A stretch of DNA of 64,000 bases. It comes from Parasponia andersonii (Eukaryota; Streptophyta; Magnoliopsida; Rosales; Cannabaceae). The stretch lies in the NCBI GenBank assembly GCA_002914805.1, contig JXTB01000232.1, forward strand, positions 168,468 through 232,467. Reading direction: 5' to 3'. The notes beneath the pieces are model-generated. The model ran no database searches. It was given only the letters and a program-made list of their open reading frames with translations, and was not told the origin of the DNA. The translations under genes and the position numbers were made by a program. Shown piece after piece: positions 48,109 to 60,455 of this stretch (positions are counted from its first letter, which is position 1; each line of letters starts with the position of its first letter).

Positions 48109-49036
48109 TTGCCATATTTCATAGTCTAAACATACAGCAATAAATAAGAGGATATGTATGGATTTAAGTATGGCTACTGACGAGAAAGTCTCTTCATAAT
48201 CAACTCTCTCTTTTTAAGTACAACCCTTTGCCACTAACCTAGCCTTGAATGTTTCAAATTTTCCATCTGCACCTCTTTTTCTTTTATAGATCCAATAATA
48301 TGCCAGGAGCCTGACATCTTCAAGTGGATCTACAAGTTCTCAGACAGAATTGGAATACATGGATTCCATTTCTTGGTTCATAACCTCTTGCTATTTTTCC
48401 TTATCAGAATCTTCCAATGCATGCTTGTATGTCAATGGGTCATCTTTGCTACTATCGGAAATAGCAACATGTACTTCTCCAACATCCCTGTAGCGAGCAG
48501 GTGGTCTAATAACCCTCCTACTAAGTCGAGTTGCCAAGGTATTCTAATTTGGAATAGTGGTCTCATAATTTTGTCGTTTAGTAACTATTGTTGGTTGTTG
48601 TCTGAACTGATCAGAAAGTAATTCCTCTAGTACAACTTTACTTCGAGGTTTGAAATATGTCATATAGTCATTTTCAAGAAATGTGGCATTTATCGATACA
48701 AATAACTTTTTTCTCTTGAGGACTATAAAACAAACCTCCTCTTGTGCCTTTTGAATAACCTACAAACCTCTGTGCATAGTTCTAGCTTCCCAGTCTTTCC
48801 TTTCAATACATATGCTGGGCACCCCCATATGCGGATGTGACTTAAAACAAGGTTTGTGACCATTCCGTAACTTAAAAAGGTGTATTTTGGATAGACTTGA
48901 AAGGTACTACATTCACAATGTAAACAGCAGTTTGTAGTGCATAACCCCAGAATGAGAGTGATAGGGAAGAGTAGCTCATCATTGATCTAACCATATAAAG
49001 CAATGTTTAGTTTCTCCTTTCTACAACACCATTCTA

Positions 49037-49849
49037 TTATAGTGTTCCAAGTGCTGTGAGTTGGGATAGGATGCCATGCTCTAGCAAGTGATCCATGAAT
49101 TCATTATCAAGGTATTCACCTCTTCGATCTGATTGAAGAGTTTTTAATGACTTACCTAGTTGCTTTTCAGCTTCTGCTGTGAATTCTTTAAACTTTTCAA
49201 AGGTTTCAGATTTTCTTTGCATTAGGTACACGTATCCATATCGTGAATAGTCGTCAATAAATGTGACAAAGTATTCGTAACTACCTTGTGCTTGTACATT
49301 TAATAGACTACATACATTGCTATGCATAAGCTCAAAGGGTTCTTTGGCCCTTTCACCCTTTGTTGAGAAAGATCTCTCACTCATTTTCCCTTCCAGACAA
49401 GATTCACAAACTGGTAGAATGCCAACTTTTAGCTCTCTTAAAAGACTATATTTTACAAGTCTATTTATCCTATCTAGATTGATATACCCTAATCTAAGGT
49501 ATCAAAGATATGTATCATCGTCATAAGAAATGCTTTGCTTTTTAGGTTTGGGATGTTCTACTTTAAACATTTCGGTATTAAGCTACGATTATTTGTCCGG
49601 CCTTAACATGTAAAGTCCATTCTCCAATTTTGCAGAACAAATATTTAAATCATTTCTAGAAATAATAATCTCATTATTAAGAAAAGAAATACCAAACATT
49701 TGTTCAAATAGTCTTGAAATAAAAATCAAATTCGTACAAAAACGAGGAATAAAATAAACATTGTTTAATAATAAAAATCTATTCCTAAAATGGAGTCGGA
49801 CGACTCCCACTGCTTTTGCCAAAACTTTGGCTCCATTGCCTACTCTCAT
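49037..49849 (-). pseudogene. Copia integrase (and pre-integrase) remnant
   Basis: 49849-49589 reads the region between protease and integrase (VYFIPRFCTNLIFISRLFEQ). 49384-49037 reads the integrase core: FELMHSNVCSLLNVQA, FVTFIDDYSRYGYVYLM, LQSDRRGEYLDNEFM. The first catalytic aspartate, usually in HSD, is asparagine (HSN), so this copy would not be active even if the frame were whole. Confidence 0.88.
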
Positions 49850-50979
49850 TGTGAATTCCGTATCCGTAATCTCCCTTGAAGAACTAAGTATCTGAAAAGA
49901 AAAACAAACATGATTAGTGGCTCCTGAATTAAATATCTAGGGAGGTACATCAAATAAATCTTCTTCCACTAAACAAGCTTCTAAAACAAGTAAATCATAT
50001 TTACCTTTCTTCTTCTCTTTCAATTTGGAGAGAAACTTGTTATAGTTTCTCTTCCAATGCCCTTCAACTTCGCAATGAAAACATTTTCTCTTAGGCTTTT
50101 TGATCTTGGAGTTGTTCTTCTTAGTGCTTATGTTGCTCTTCTTGTTTTTTTTAGGCTTAGACCCAGAGGCACCCTTGCTATTCCTCTTCTTGTTTTTGTT
50201 AGAGGTAGAAGGATTTTCTTCTGCAACATTTGCTTCAGCAATAGTTACTGAACCATCTTTATCTTTATCTTTCGATATTGATTCGAAGGTTTATAGTTTA
50301 TTGAGCAGTTGAGTTATCGTATAATTCAAATTGTTCATGACATAGTTTCTCTTGAACTGAAGAAATTCAAGTGAGAGTGATTCCAAAATCATACTCACTT
50401 GGGTGCAGTCATCGATCGTCGCTCCGTGAACTTCAGCCTCTCTACAGTAATTGATCATATTCAAAACATGATGTCTTATTAGAGTTCCCCTTTTCATCTT
50501 CGCATTCATAGCCTTTTTAATTTAATGGTGTCATAACGAGATTGATCAAATTGTTGCCAAAACATGGCCTGGAGGGACTCCATTATCTCATAAACAGTCT
50601 CCATCCTTTCATGCTTAGCTTTAAGCACGTCGGTCAGGCCTGCTGACATGTAGCAATGAGCTTTATTATTGGCATAAGTCTATTTTTCATAGCTTTCTCG
50701 TGCAACACGAGTAGCATTAGCGATGAGTTGTGGAGGACATTCCTCCGTAAGCACAAACTTGTAGTCTTCACTAACAAGCACAATATTCATATTACTTTTC
50801 CACTTGATAAAATTATCTCCAGTTAATTTTTTATTTGCGAGTAAAGCGATAATGTGATTCGAGGTTGACATGTTTGCTGAAATTAAATAAATAAAATGAC
50901 ATTCAACATATTTAAAAATAAATATCACAAAGAATTCAGAATAATAAACATGATGCATGATGCAAGTAAGTAAACACAT
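49850..50979 (-). pseudogene. Copia gag and protease start, remnant
   Basis: Gag starts near 50872 (MSTSNHIIALLANKKLTGDN). A zinc knuckle CFHCEVEGHWKRNY follows near 50080, with the last cysteine replaced by tyrosine. The protease motif reads IFNSGATNHVC, where the family has an aspartate before SGA, so the catalytic aspartate is lost. Confidence 0.85.
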
Positions 50980-52127
50980 AAAGTGAATTACTAATTCCCT
51001 GATAATTCAACTTTTTTCTAATTAGGTGCCATCGTAAGATAAGTCATATAATTATTAACTGAATTAGACATTCTCAATTAATAAATAAAACATCAAAATA
51101 TCTCATATTTTCTTTTATGTATTAACTACTATTTATGGTCAAGTAACTATTAAAAGTTTAATTGTATCCTCATGAGTGTGACCCATTATTTCATATTCTA
51201 GCAACTTAACTCAAAATTGTCGCCGTAGGGTAGGTCAATTTTGAAATACATTCTAAAATCGTATCTCTTGGAAATTAAGCCTTGTTATTAATTTAAATTG
51301 ACACACTCTGTAGAAAAGATGAATCTAAGCATATCTAGGCACCAATTAAATCTCACAGTGCTTAATTAATAATAGAGACCATGGGATATATTGTCATACA
51401 CCCCTCTCCCACCCATTATTTGAAAATCTTATGTGTTTTTATTAATAAATATCTAATGTTTTATTTAACCTAGTTGTTATATCTAATATAATTTTCTAGG
51501 TTAAACTATTAGTCCAATCTTATTGGTCTTTTATAAATTACTAGATTTTCTAAAAATCTAAATTTATTATTATAGGAATAATTTGGCTAATCTAATTAAT
51601 CTAATTAATAAAGATAGCCTAAACTAAATAAGTGTAATAGTATTAAAATTTAACTATTGAACTTAAATCACATTATTTAATTTTTTTATTCCTATTTAAT
51701 TATTTAATCTAATTAAATTAGTCATATTCTACTAAACTATTTTAGCATGAATATAACATGTATGTATGATATTCATAAATGACTATAAATGGGTATAATG
51801 AATGGCATGTTATATTCCATGGTCATGTTATACATATCACATATAATATAACAATAAAATAAAATTGTAATGATATTTGGCGGGGTCTCTTAGGAAATTA
51901 CAACCCAATAAAATAATAAAATTACAAAGAATCAAAGGCACGCAGGCTTAAAGCTATCCATTCGTCTTCTTTGGCCTCCTTTCTTCTTTTGATATTTTTA
52001 CAAATTAGATTTGTCAAAGGTGATATTTCTATAAGTAGTTTCATAAAACTAGCCTAGCCCAGCCCATATGATTATCAAATAATGATTTAGGCTTGAGCCT
52101 AGGCCCTTTTGTTTTTTTTAACGTAAA

Positions 52128-52169
<42 letters not shown>

Positions 52170-52394
52170 TATATAATATTAAGTTACATACATATCATAT
52201 ATATATTATATTATAAAAAAATGTTTTTTTTAAATATATATATATAAAACTTGCGTTTTCTCAAAATGTACGGAAAATGTTTTATATATATTAATATATT
52301 ATGTATCACATATATAATATTATTTAATATATATCAAAAAAATTATAATGAATCGTATTCTTGTGTTGTAGCACGGATTTTTTCGACAAGCTGG
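50980..52394. other. Copia leader side and AT-rich junction
   Basis: No coding domain is present. The left part is in the place of the copia untranslated leader and 5' LTR, but a clear LTR pair was not seen. A (TA)n run lies at about 52129-52162, with further TATA-rich DNA to about 52340. Confidence 0.4.
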
Positions 52395-52731
52395 GCCATC
52401 TGGCTCAGGATTGGGATGTGTTTTAATACAAAATGGCAGAGTTATAGCTTATGTTTCTCACAAATTGAAACCACATGAGAAAAACTATCCCACTCATGAC
52501 TTGGAATTAGTAGTTGTAGTCTTTGCTCTTAAGATATGGAGATGCCACTTATATGGTTTTAAATTTGAAATTTATTCCAACCACAAGAGTTTGAAATATC
52601 TCTTCATTCAACGGGACTTAAACTTGAGACAAAGGAGATAGACTGAGTATATAAAGGACTACGATTTTAATCTCAAGTATCACCCGGGGAAGAAAAATGT
52701 GGTAGTCGATGCCTTGAGCCGTAAATCTTAT
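52395..52731 (+). pseudogene. Second Ty3/gypsy element, RNase H part left of the nested insertion
   Basis: Starting abruptly, the frame reads [40 protein letters not shown] and KNVVVDALSRKSY, that is, RNase H up to its end. One TAG replaces a TGG (RQRR stop TEYIKDYD). The reverse transcriptase and everything before it are missing, so the element is truncated at its 5' side. The sequence continues in register at 60456 after the 7.7-kb insertion. Confidence 0.88.
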
Positions 52732-54329
52732 TGAGAAATTAAAGTTTCAATCTTACTCACTCTTATTTTGAAGATAACAAACATTTGATTTAGTACTAAT
52801 GATTTAACTTAAGTGTCTAGTAAAATAGCTTTAAAAGGTCTAACTCAAGTTAGCCAAGGAATCAAGCTTGAAGTTGGACAATCAAGATACAAGACCATAC
52901 TTAGATAGGGTATATCTCATATTTAGTCTTGTATTTGATTTAGTTCATTGCACACAAATTCTCTTTGCATTGGCTCATACTGTCAAAAGAGTTTTCAAAC
53001 TATCTTAAGCTTAAAATGGTTATTTTATTATAGAAGTTTGAAAATAGAAAATAATGATTTTGAATGGGCAAAATATTCTTTAAAACATGATTTCTTAAGT
53101 TTAAATAAATTACAAATATATTTAAAATCATGATTATTTGATACCGGCTAAAAAGAGATTTTCTATTTGCAAACTAGAATTTGTTTTAGTATGAACACTT
53201 TCTAAATTATTGTTAAATATTTTTGTGAAACTAAAACAAGTTACAATAGCAAAAATACTATTTTCAAATTGATTTCTAATATTTTTCAAAGTATTTAAAA
53301 TAAGTTTAGAAGTCAGTTTTTGAAAGACGCCAAAAGCTGTCAAAATCTAAAAAATAGCCAAATGCTGAAACTGCCAAAATAAGCAAGGTTTTCAGTCTAC
53401 CGAAAATGGTAGCGAGAAAAAATATATCCATTAAAATTTGACCATTGAAAAAGTACTACCAACGGCTAGCATTTTCAGTCGACCAAAAACACGCTTTCAG
53501 CTACCGAAAATGGCAGAAAGTGTGTCTAATGGTTATAAACGGTTAGTTTTCGTACAAACTTATAAGTAGAAGCTATTTTCAGACTTGAAAAGACTTTGCA
53601 TGAACTTAAATTGTTATCTAGCTACTTTCAAAGTGCAAAAACAAATTTCTACATTGAATTAACTTTCAAATCATATTGAGCCAATCTTAGAGCATTCATT
53701 GTGCATAGTTCTCTAATCTCCTATGCTAAAATTGTATTCATTACTTTTGTGAGGAGAATTCTTGAGTGTGTTCATTCTTTACTATTGTAAAACCATTGAG
53801 TATGAGATGAGGTTGATACCGGAGTCATAAACAATCCGTTTTAGGTGAGGTTGACATCGGAGTCTAAACAACCCGAGTATAGGTGAGGTTGTCACCGGAG
53901 TCTAAAGAACCCATAAGTTGGTGAGATTGGCACCATTGTCTAAACAATCTGTATAGGTGAGGATTGGCACCAGAGTCAAAACAATCCGAGGTAAGGTGTG
54001 ATAGATTCGGAGTCAAGATTATTGTAAAGGCGTGGATGAGCCTAAAAAGAATTCACTCTTTGTAAAAGGATCGGTCAAACCCATAATCTTGATCCGATAG
54101 TGGAAAGCTTAATGCAAGTTACCGAGGGGTGAGGACGTTCTATTTAATTGAGTGTTCGATATATATTGTGCTTAATATACTTGCTATTATTGTTATATAT
54201 TTTGTATTATTATTTACTTAGCTTATAAGTTTCAAATTGTAGTTTATGGTTTTATATAGTTAAAAAGTTTCTTAAAAAGTTTTAAAATCCAATTCACCCC
54301 CTTCTTGGGTAGTCAATCTTAGGCTAACA
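52732..54329 (+). repeat. Left LTR of the nested copia-type element
   Basis: It begins TGAGAA and ends CTAACA, and is homologous to 58716-60455 throughout. It contains imperfect tandem units of about 40 bases (GGTGAGGTTG..ACCGGAGTCTAAACAA, about 53800-54000). It also has several palindrome-like TTTTCGGTCTACCGAAAA-type motifs (about 53390-53520). Compared with the right LTR it lacks a block of about 90 bases near its 3' end. Confidence 0.93.
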
Positions 54330-54330
54330 A

Positions 54331-54343
54331 TTGATATCAGAGC
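54331..54343 (+). other. Primer binding site
   Basis: TTGATATCAGAGC directly follows the left LTR. It resembles TGGTATCAGAGC, complementary to the 3' end of initiator tRNA-Met. Confidence 0.8.
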
Positions 54344-54378
54344 TTGGTACTCAATTTTAAAGACTTAACTGTCTTGAG

Positions 54379-55425
54379 ATGGCTAACCCAATCAATTTTC
54401 AAAATCTTCCAAATGAGGGCTTTTCAACTAGGTCATCATTTTTTAATAGTATTGACTACAATATTTGGAAAATAAAAATGCTTAAATTTCTTAAATTTAT
54501 GAGTAATGATTTATTGAATATTGTTGTTCAAGGTTCATATATTCCTTGAAAAATAATTGATAATAAATTTGTTGAAAAAGAGTTTAATGAATATGATGAT
54601 TTTGACAAAATCATGTTTTCTAGAAATAGATGTGCTTTTAAATTTTTGTTATGTAGTATAGATATAAATACTTATAATAATGTTCAATTGGCGACTAATG
54701 CTCATGAAATGTGGAAAATGCATGGAAGCTTATATGCCATCACAAGTCAAATAAAAGAAAATGATGAGGAGAAAGTTAAGGAAAAGAAAGCCATTACTCT
54801 TAAACCTTCCATGCAAGAAGAAGAAGTCAAAGCCACTTGAGATGATAGTAATGATGGTAATTTAGATGATCAAGTTCAAGAAGACATAACCAATATGTGC
54901 TTCATAACCATAGATGATAAGGTAACATCTTTTGATCCTAATGATAATTCTTTTAATGATCTTGATAATAATGATGATAAATTATCTCATGATTAGTTCA
55001 ATGATCTACATCAAAACTATGGAAAATTTATTTTGAAAACTGAAGCTCTTAAAAAGAATATTTCTATTTTATTAAAAGAGCTTAAGGAATTTTTAAAAGA
55101 AAAAGAAACAATTTTAAGTTATGATTTAAGTGACTCTTTGAAAAATCAAAATGTTTCTTTAAAGAATAAAGTGAACATTGTCCACAAGTTCACAAATAGA
55201 AAGAAGAATTTTGATTTAATACTTAGTGGATAAAGATGTGTTTTTGACAAAAGGAGGTATAGGGTACAAACTTTTTGTAAAACAAAAGTATCACAAAAAT
55301 TATTTTGTCAAAGTAACATTTAATAATAACTCAAAATATGCATGTACTTATTACAACCAAGATGGGCATACAAGTTTTTCTTGCTCCATTAAGAAAAATA
55401 CATATTTTGGTGTCAAACAAGAATA
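54379..55425 (+). pseudogene. Copia-type gag remnant
   Basis: From ATG 54379 the product starts MANPINFQNLPNEGF, with SIDYNIWKIKMLKFL, the W-K pattern of copia (UBN2-like) gag proteins. Stops at about 54549, 54838 and 54994 interrupt it. A zinc-knuckle relic CTYYNQDGHTSFSC near 55346 has tyrosine in place of the second cysteine. The coiled, Lys/Glu-rich middle (about 55030-55230) is still readable. Confidence 0.75.
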
Positions 55426-55880
55426 GGAACCAACGAATTCAAAGACTAACCCCTAAGGACCTAAAGTTGAGTGGGTACCAAAAGTCCATATTTCAATCTT
55501 TGTTGTAGACACAAGTAAGAAAGTGGTTACTCTAAGTACTTGACTAATGACTTTACCAAGTTCTGAATTTTTACAAAGAAATAATGGTAGATATTTCATT
55601 TTGGGAGACAACATGAAAAGCAAGATCATTGGCATAAATAATATCGGTAATAATTCTTTGTCTACCTTTGAGAATGTCTTGCTAGAAATCTAATATGCTT
55701 AATTTTTGTCAACTATGTTATTAGAGTTATTGAGTTTTTCTCTTACTCTTTCAAATGTTCAATTTAAAATTTTGAACAAATGAGATTATATCTTTTGATC
55801 AAAACAAAATTATTTTTATCATTGTTAAAATGTTTTCAAGTTAAGATAAATTTCGTTTTGTTTTAAAAGAAAATATTTAT

Positions 55881-56520
55881 CTATTGTGGCATAGAATACA
55901 TGGACATGCTAGTATGGTTACAATTTCAAAACTTTACTAAAAGAATCTTGTTATAGCTTACATAGTCTAATTTTTGGAAATAACAAGAATTGTAAAGTAT
56001 GTCACTTTGGAAATTAAGTTAATTATTTTTGAAAAATATTATGTTTTTGAGTTAGTTGATAATTTTTCAAAAAAATTTACACGATTTTCTTTATTGGTTT
56101 CAAAATGGCTTTGACCATACTGAATGCATATATTTTACTAAAATGTCTTTAGGCCAAAATCGTCAACACTATTTGTTATATTTTAAACCGAGTGTTAATT
56201 AGACGTATTTTGAATAAAATACCATTATGAGTTCTGAAATGATCAAAAAATCGAATATTGGTTATTTTAGAGTCTTTGGATGCAAATACTTTGTTTTTCT
56301 TTAAACACCAAAGACAACTTGAAAAAATTGATTCAAAATCCAATGTTAGAATTTTTCTTGGTTACTCTACTACTAGTAATACATAAGGAAGGTATTTCAA
56401 TAAAAGAACTAAGTAGTAGATGGATCTATGCATGTGATTTTTGATGAAACTAATGACTCTTCTAAGGAGAAAAGCATAGATGATATTTTTATAGATATGA
56501 TATTAAACTTGAAAGATTAG
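55881..56520 (+). pseudogene. Copia-type pre-integrase/integrase fragment
   Basis: LWHRIHGHASMVTISKL starting at 55881 is the GAG-pre-integrase motif. Downstream integrase-like pieces are heavily broken. This identifies the nested element as copia-type. Confidence 0.7.
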
Positions 56521-58699
56521 AACTTAAAGATAAATCAAAAAATGATTAAGTTCAACCTCAACACAAAGAAGATGAAGAGTTTTGGAAGGACAGAATCCTC
56601 ATCAATCAATCAAGGTATGTCTTCTTAAAAAAAAATAATTAAGCTCGAGTACTTAAAGCCTATGAAGACACCAAAACAAAAAATGGGTATGGTTGATTAT
56701 GATAAATTCTCTTGAAGTTGTTTATTTAAATATTATTTGTTTTACGTTCCATGTTCTTTAAAATTGAAGATTTTTCAATGTTTTAGTTGATGGTTTAAAC
56801 ATTTTTCTCATTTTTCAAACAAAATTTTTCAAATAATGCGAAAACAGAGTTTTCGACAGACTGAACACTTTTTCGGTCTACCAAAAAAGTGTTGAAGACC
56901 GAAAAAGTGTTTTCAACGCTTTTTCATTACTAAAATCGGCAGACCAAAAATCTGTTTTCAGTCTACCGAAACCTCGTAGGAGTGCAAGTATTTAAGGCCT
57001 TTAAATGTTTTTCTTTTCACATTCTCTCTCATTTCTTCGACTTTATTTGAATTTTTACTTATGAGCTTAATTTTGATTGACATACTAATTGCTCATATGT
57101 GATTCAAATACTTGCACATTGTATATTGTTTAAACTCTTATTTTTCTGTAAAATGCTTGATAGTTTTTACGTGACAAACACCATGCATAATTAATTGAAT
57201 TATTTTATCTATATTGTTATTGTATTTGAACTTAAAATGACGTATTACTTGAATTCAATGTTTATACTTTGTAACTTTATCATTTTGGAATTTTACTCAT
57301 GATTTTTTATGAGAACAAATTTTTGATGAATATTACATATAAGGTTCTCATGAATTTTCAATACATGTTTTGTTATGCTTTATCTTTTCTGAACCTCTAT
57401 TTCTTATGGTTGTTTAAACTTGGATAACATGTCATATTCAGATTCGATACTTATTATTACTTATTCATGTTTTTACTTTGCATTTGTCAATTGGTATCAA
57501 TCTTATCATTCATATTTATGCAACTTTTTGATGATATCAAAAGGAGAAGAATCTGCTTTGATTTATTGCTTTAATTAGTATCAACTTAGTATAATTTTTC
57601 AAAATACAATTGGTATCTATTGGCATAGTTTTAATTGGTATCAAACTTGGTTATTCTTCTTCTTCAAATATAATTGGTAATTGTATTCAAAAATAATTGG
57701 TATCTATAAATTATTGGTATTCATAATTGATGTCTCTAATATATGATTGATCTTTTCTTTACTTTTTTTATTGACAGTTTGATCATGATTCATATATTGA
57801 GGGAGAGCATTTTATGATTTGATAGTACTAAATTCGTCATTATCATTTTGTATAAATTGTGATATACTCTTTATAATTAAATAGAAATAAAGAAAAAGAA
57901 ATTATTTCACTATTGTGCTTTAATGATTTAAAATTCTCTTACGCTTTATATTGATTATACTTTGAGAAATATATTTTCAACAAGTGAAATATTAAGATTT
58001 AGAGCTTTTATGATCTTGATTTAATGAAACTTCTCTACTTGGAATATGCTATAGTTGTCGTACTTATTTTTAATAGAAGAAGTTTTGCCAAAAACAAAAA
58101 GAATGCTCTTATTCTCACTTTGGTATCATATTATTGTTCAATCTTATATTTGATATTGTTCTTCTTATTTTGAAGATTGTTCAATTCTAGATTCCTCCAT
58201 ATCTCCTTATTGCCTAATTTGTCATACTTTCTTTCACATGGGAGAAAATTGTTTGTGTATTGCTCTTTCATATACTTTTGTTATATATTCAAATGGAGAG
58301 AGTAATATAGTGACTTAATATGGGGAGAATCTTATTTTAAAATGAATAGATTGGTTTTTATGAGATATCAAATTTGAAAATTGTTTATATCTTATTTATG
58401 ATATCAAAAAGGGGAGATGGATGTTAATTTATGAATATTGGGAAAAAAATATTTATTCATGAGTGTGCATGTTTTATAGGTGAGAAATTTGTTTGGCACA
58501 CATTTCTAATTTTCTCATAATATACATATAATACATAATTCAGTTAAAAAGGGGGAGCAAGTCTCTTTTATTTTCTCAAGTATATTTTGAGATTGAGCTT
58601 AAAATATGGTAAGGATTAAGGTAACGTTGTCAAATTTTATATTTTTATATCCTTATTGCATATTTTATTTTATCACATAAATCAATATTTGTCATCATC
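56521..58699. other. Non-coding internal part of the nested element
   Basis: No domain was recognised. A cluster at about 56850-56990 repeats the TTTTCGGTCTACC/GGTAGACCGAAAA-type motif also found in the LTRs. Short GGGGAGA purine tracts occur towards the right end. Confidence 0.5.
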
Positions 58700-58710
58700 A
58701 AAAGGGGAAG
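58700..58710 (+). other. Polypurine tract of the nested element
   Basis: AAAAGGGGAAG lies five bases left of the right LTR. Confidence 0.75.
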
Positions 58711-58715
58711 ATCGT

Positions 58716-60455
58716 TGAGAACTTAAGGATTCAATCTTACTCACTCTTATTTTAAAGATAATAAATATTTGATTTAGTACTAATGATTTTAACTTGAGTG
58801 TCTAGTGAAATAGCTTTAAAAGGTCTAACTCAAGTTAGTCAAAGAATCAAGCTTGAAGATGGATGTATATTGGACTTATTAGATTTAAGCATGAAGATGG
58901 ACAATAAAGATCGAAGACCATACTTAGATAGGGTATATCTCATATTTAGTCTTGTTTTTGATTTAGTTCATTGCACGCAAATTCTCTTTGCATTGGCTTA
59001 TACTTTCAAAAGAGTTTTCAAATTATCTTAAGCTTAAAATGATTATTTTATTATAAAAGTTTGAAAATAAAAAATAATGATTTTGAATTGGGCAAAATAT
59101 TATTTAAAACATAATTTTTTAAGTTTAAATATATTACAAATATATTTGAAATCATGATTATTTGATATAGGCTAAAAAGAGATCTTCTATTTGCAAACTA
59201 GAATTTGTTTTAGTATGAACACTTTCTAAATTATTGTTAAATATCTTTGTGAAACTAAAACAAGTTTGCAATAGCCAAAATACTCTTTTTGAATTGATTT
59301 CTAATGTCTTTAAAGTGTTTAAAGCAAGTTTAGAAGTCAGTTTTTGAAAAACGCCAAAAGATGTCAAAATTTGAAAAATAGTTAAATGCTGAAACTGCCA
59401 AAATAAACAGGGTTTTCGGTCTACAAAAAATATTTTCGGTCTACCGAAAATGGCAGAGAAAAAAAATATATCCGTTAAAATTCGACTATTAAAAAAGCAC
59501 TACCAACGGCTAGTATTTTCGATTGACTAAAAACACACTTTCAATCTATCGAAAATAGCAGAAAGTGTGTCTAACGGTTATAAACGGCTAGTTTTCATAC
59601 AAGCTTATGAATAGAAGCTATTTTAAGACTTGAAAAAGACTTTACATGAACTTAAATTGTTATCCAACTACTTTCAAAGTGCAAAAATATATTTCTATAT
59701 TGAATTAACTTTCAAATCATATTGAGCTAATCTTAGAGCATTCATTGTGCATTGTTCTCTAATCTCCTAAGCTAAAATTGTATTCATCACTTTTGTGAGA
59801 AGAATTCTTGAGTGTGTTTACTCTTTACTATTATAAAACCATTGAGTGTGAGGTGAGATTGGTACTGGAATCATAAACAATCCATTTTAGGTGAGGTTGC
59901 CACCAGAATAAAAATAATCTATTTTAGATGAGGTTGCCACTAGAGTCTAAACAACTCATGAGTTAGTGAGATCGGTATCATTGTCTAAACAATCCGTGTA
60001 GGTAAGGATTGGCATCAGAGTCAAAATAATCCGAGGTTAGGCGTGATAGAGCCAGAGTCAAGACTATTGTAAAGGCGTGGGTAAGACTAAGAAGAATTCA
60101 ATCTTTATAAAAGGGACGGTCAAGGCCACAATCTTGATCCGATAGTGGAAAGCTCAAAGCAAGTTGCTGAGGGCCAAGGACATAGGCAAACCGTCGTGTT
60201 TGTTGAACCTCGTAAAAACTGAGTTTACATTTTTTCTATCCCTACACTCTTTACTTTATTGCAAGCTATTTAATTGAGTGTTTGATATTTAGTGTGCTTA
60301 ATATACTTGTTATTATTGTTATGTGTTTGGTATTATTGTTTATTTAGCTTATAAGTTTCAAATTGTGGTCTATGGTTTTATATAGTTGAAAAGTTTCTTC
60401 AAAAGTTTTAAAACCCGATTCACCCCCCTCTTGGGTAGTCAATCTTAGGCTAACA
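58716..60455 (+). repeat. Right LTR of the nested copia-type element
   Basis: This copy starts TGAGAA, ends CTAACA and is homologous to the left LTR. It has extra blocks near 58858-58900 and near 60180-60270. The visible divergence between the LTRs (many substitutions and indels) points to an old insertion. Confidence 0.93.

Larger units (their letters stand above)
46912..50979 (-). mobile_element. Ty1/copia retrotransposon, decayed, minus strand
   Basis: Reading right to left the order is gag, protease, integrase, reverse transcriptase and RNase H, the copia order. Frames are broken by stops and shifts. Key residues are altered in the protease and integrase. Confidence 0.9.
52732..60455 (+). 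mobile_element. Nested LTR retrotransposon, copia-type, no visible reverse transcriptase
   Basis: This 7.7-kb element is inserted into the second gypsy element. The LTRs are long (about 1.6 and 1.7 kb). The direct repeat AATCTTAT lies on both sides (ending 52731 and starting 60456) and includes the target-site duplication. The internal 4.4 kb has a primer binding site, a gag-like frame, a gag-pre-integrase fragment and a polypurine tract. RT and RNase H motifs were not found, so it is probably a deleted, non-autonomous copy. Confidence 0.88.

Noticed and set aside
46286..52394. Complete LTR pair for the minus-strand copia element
   Set aside because: Both candidate LTR positions were compared, but no convincing long match or TG...CA ends were found by eye, so no LTRs were called.
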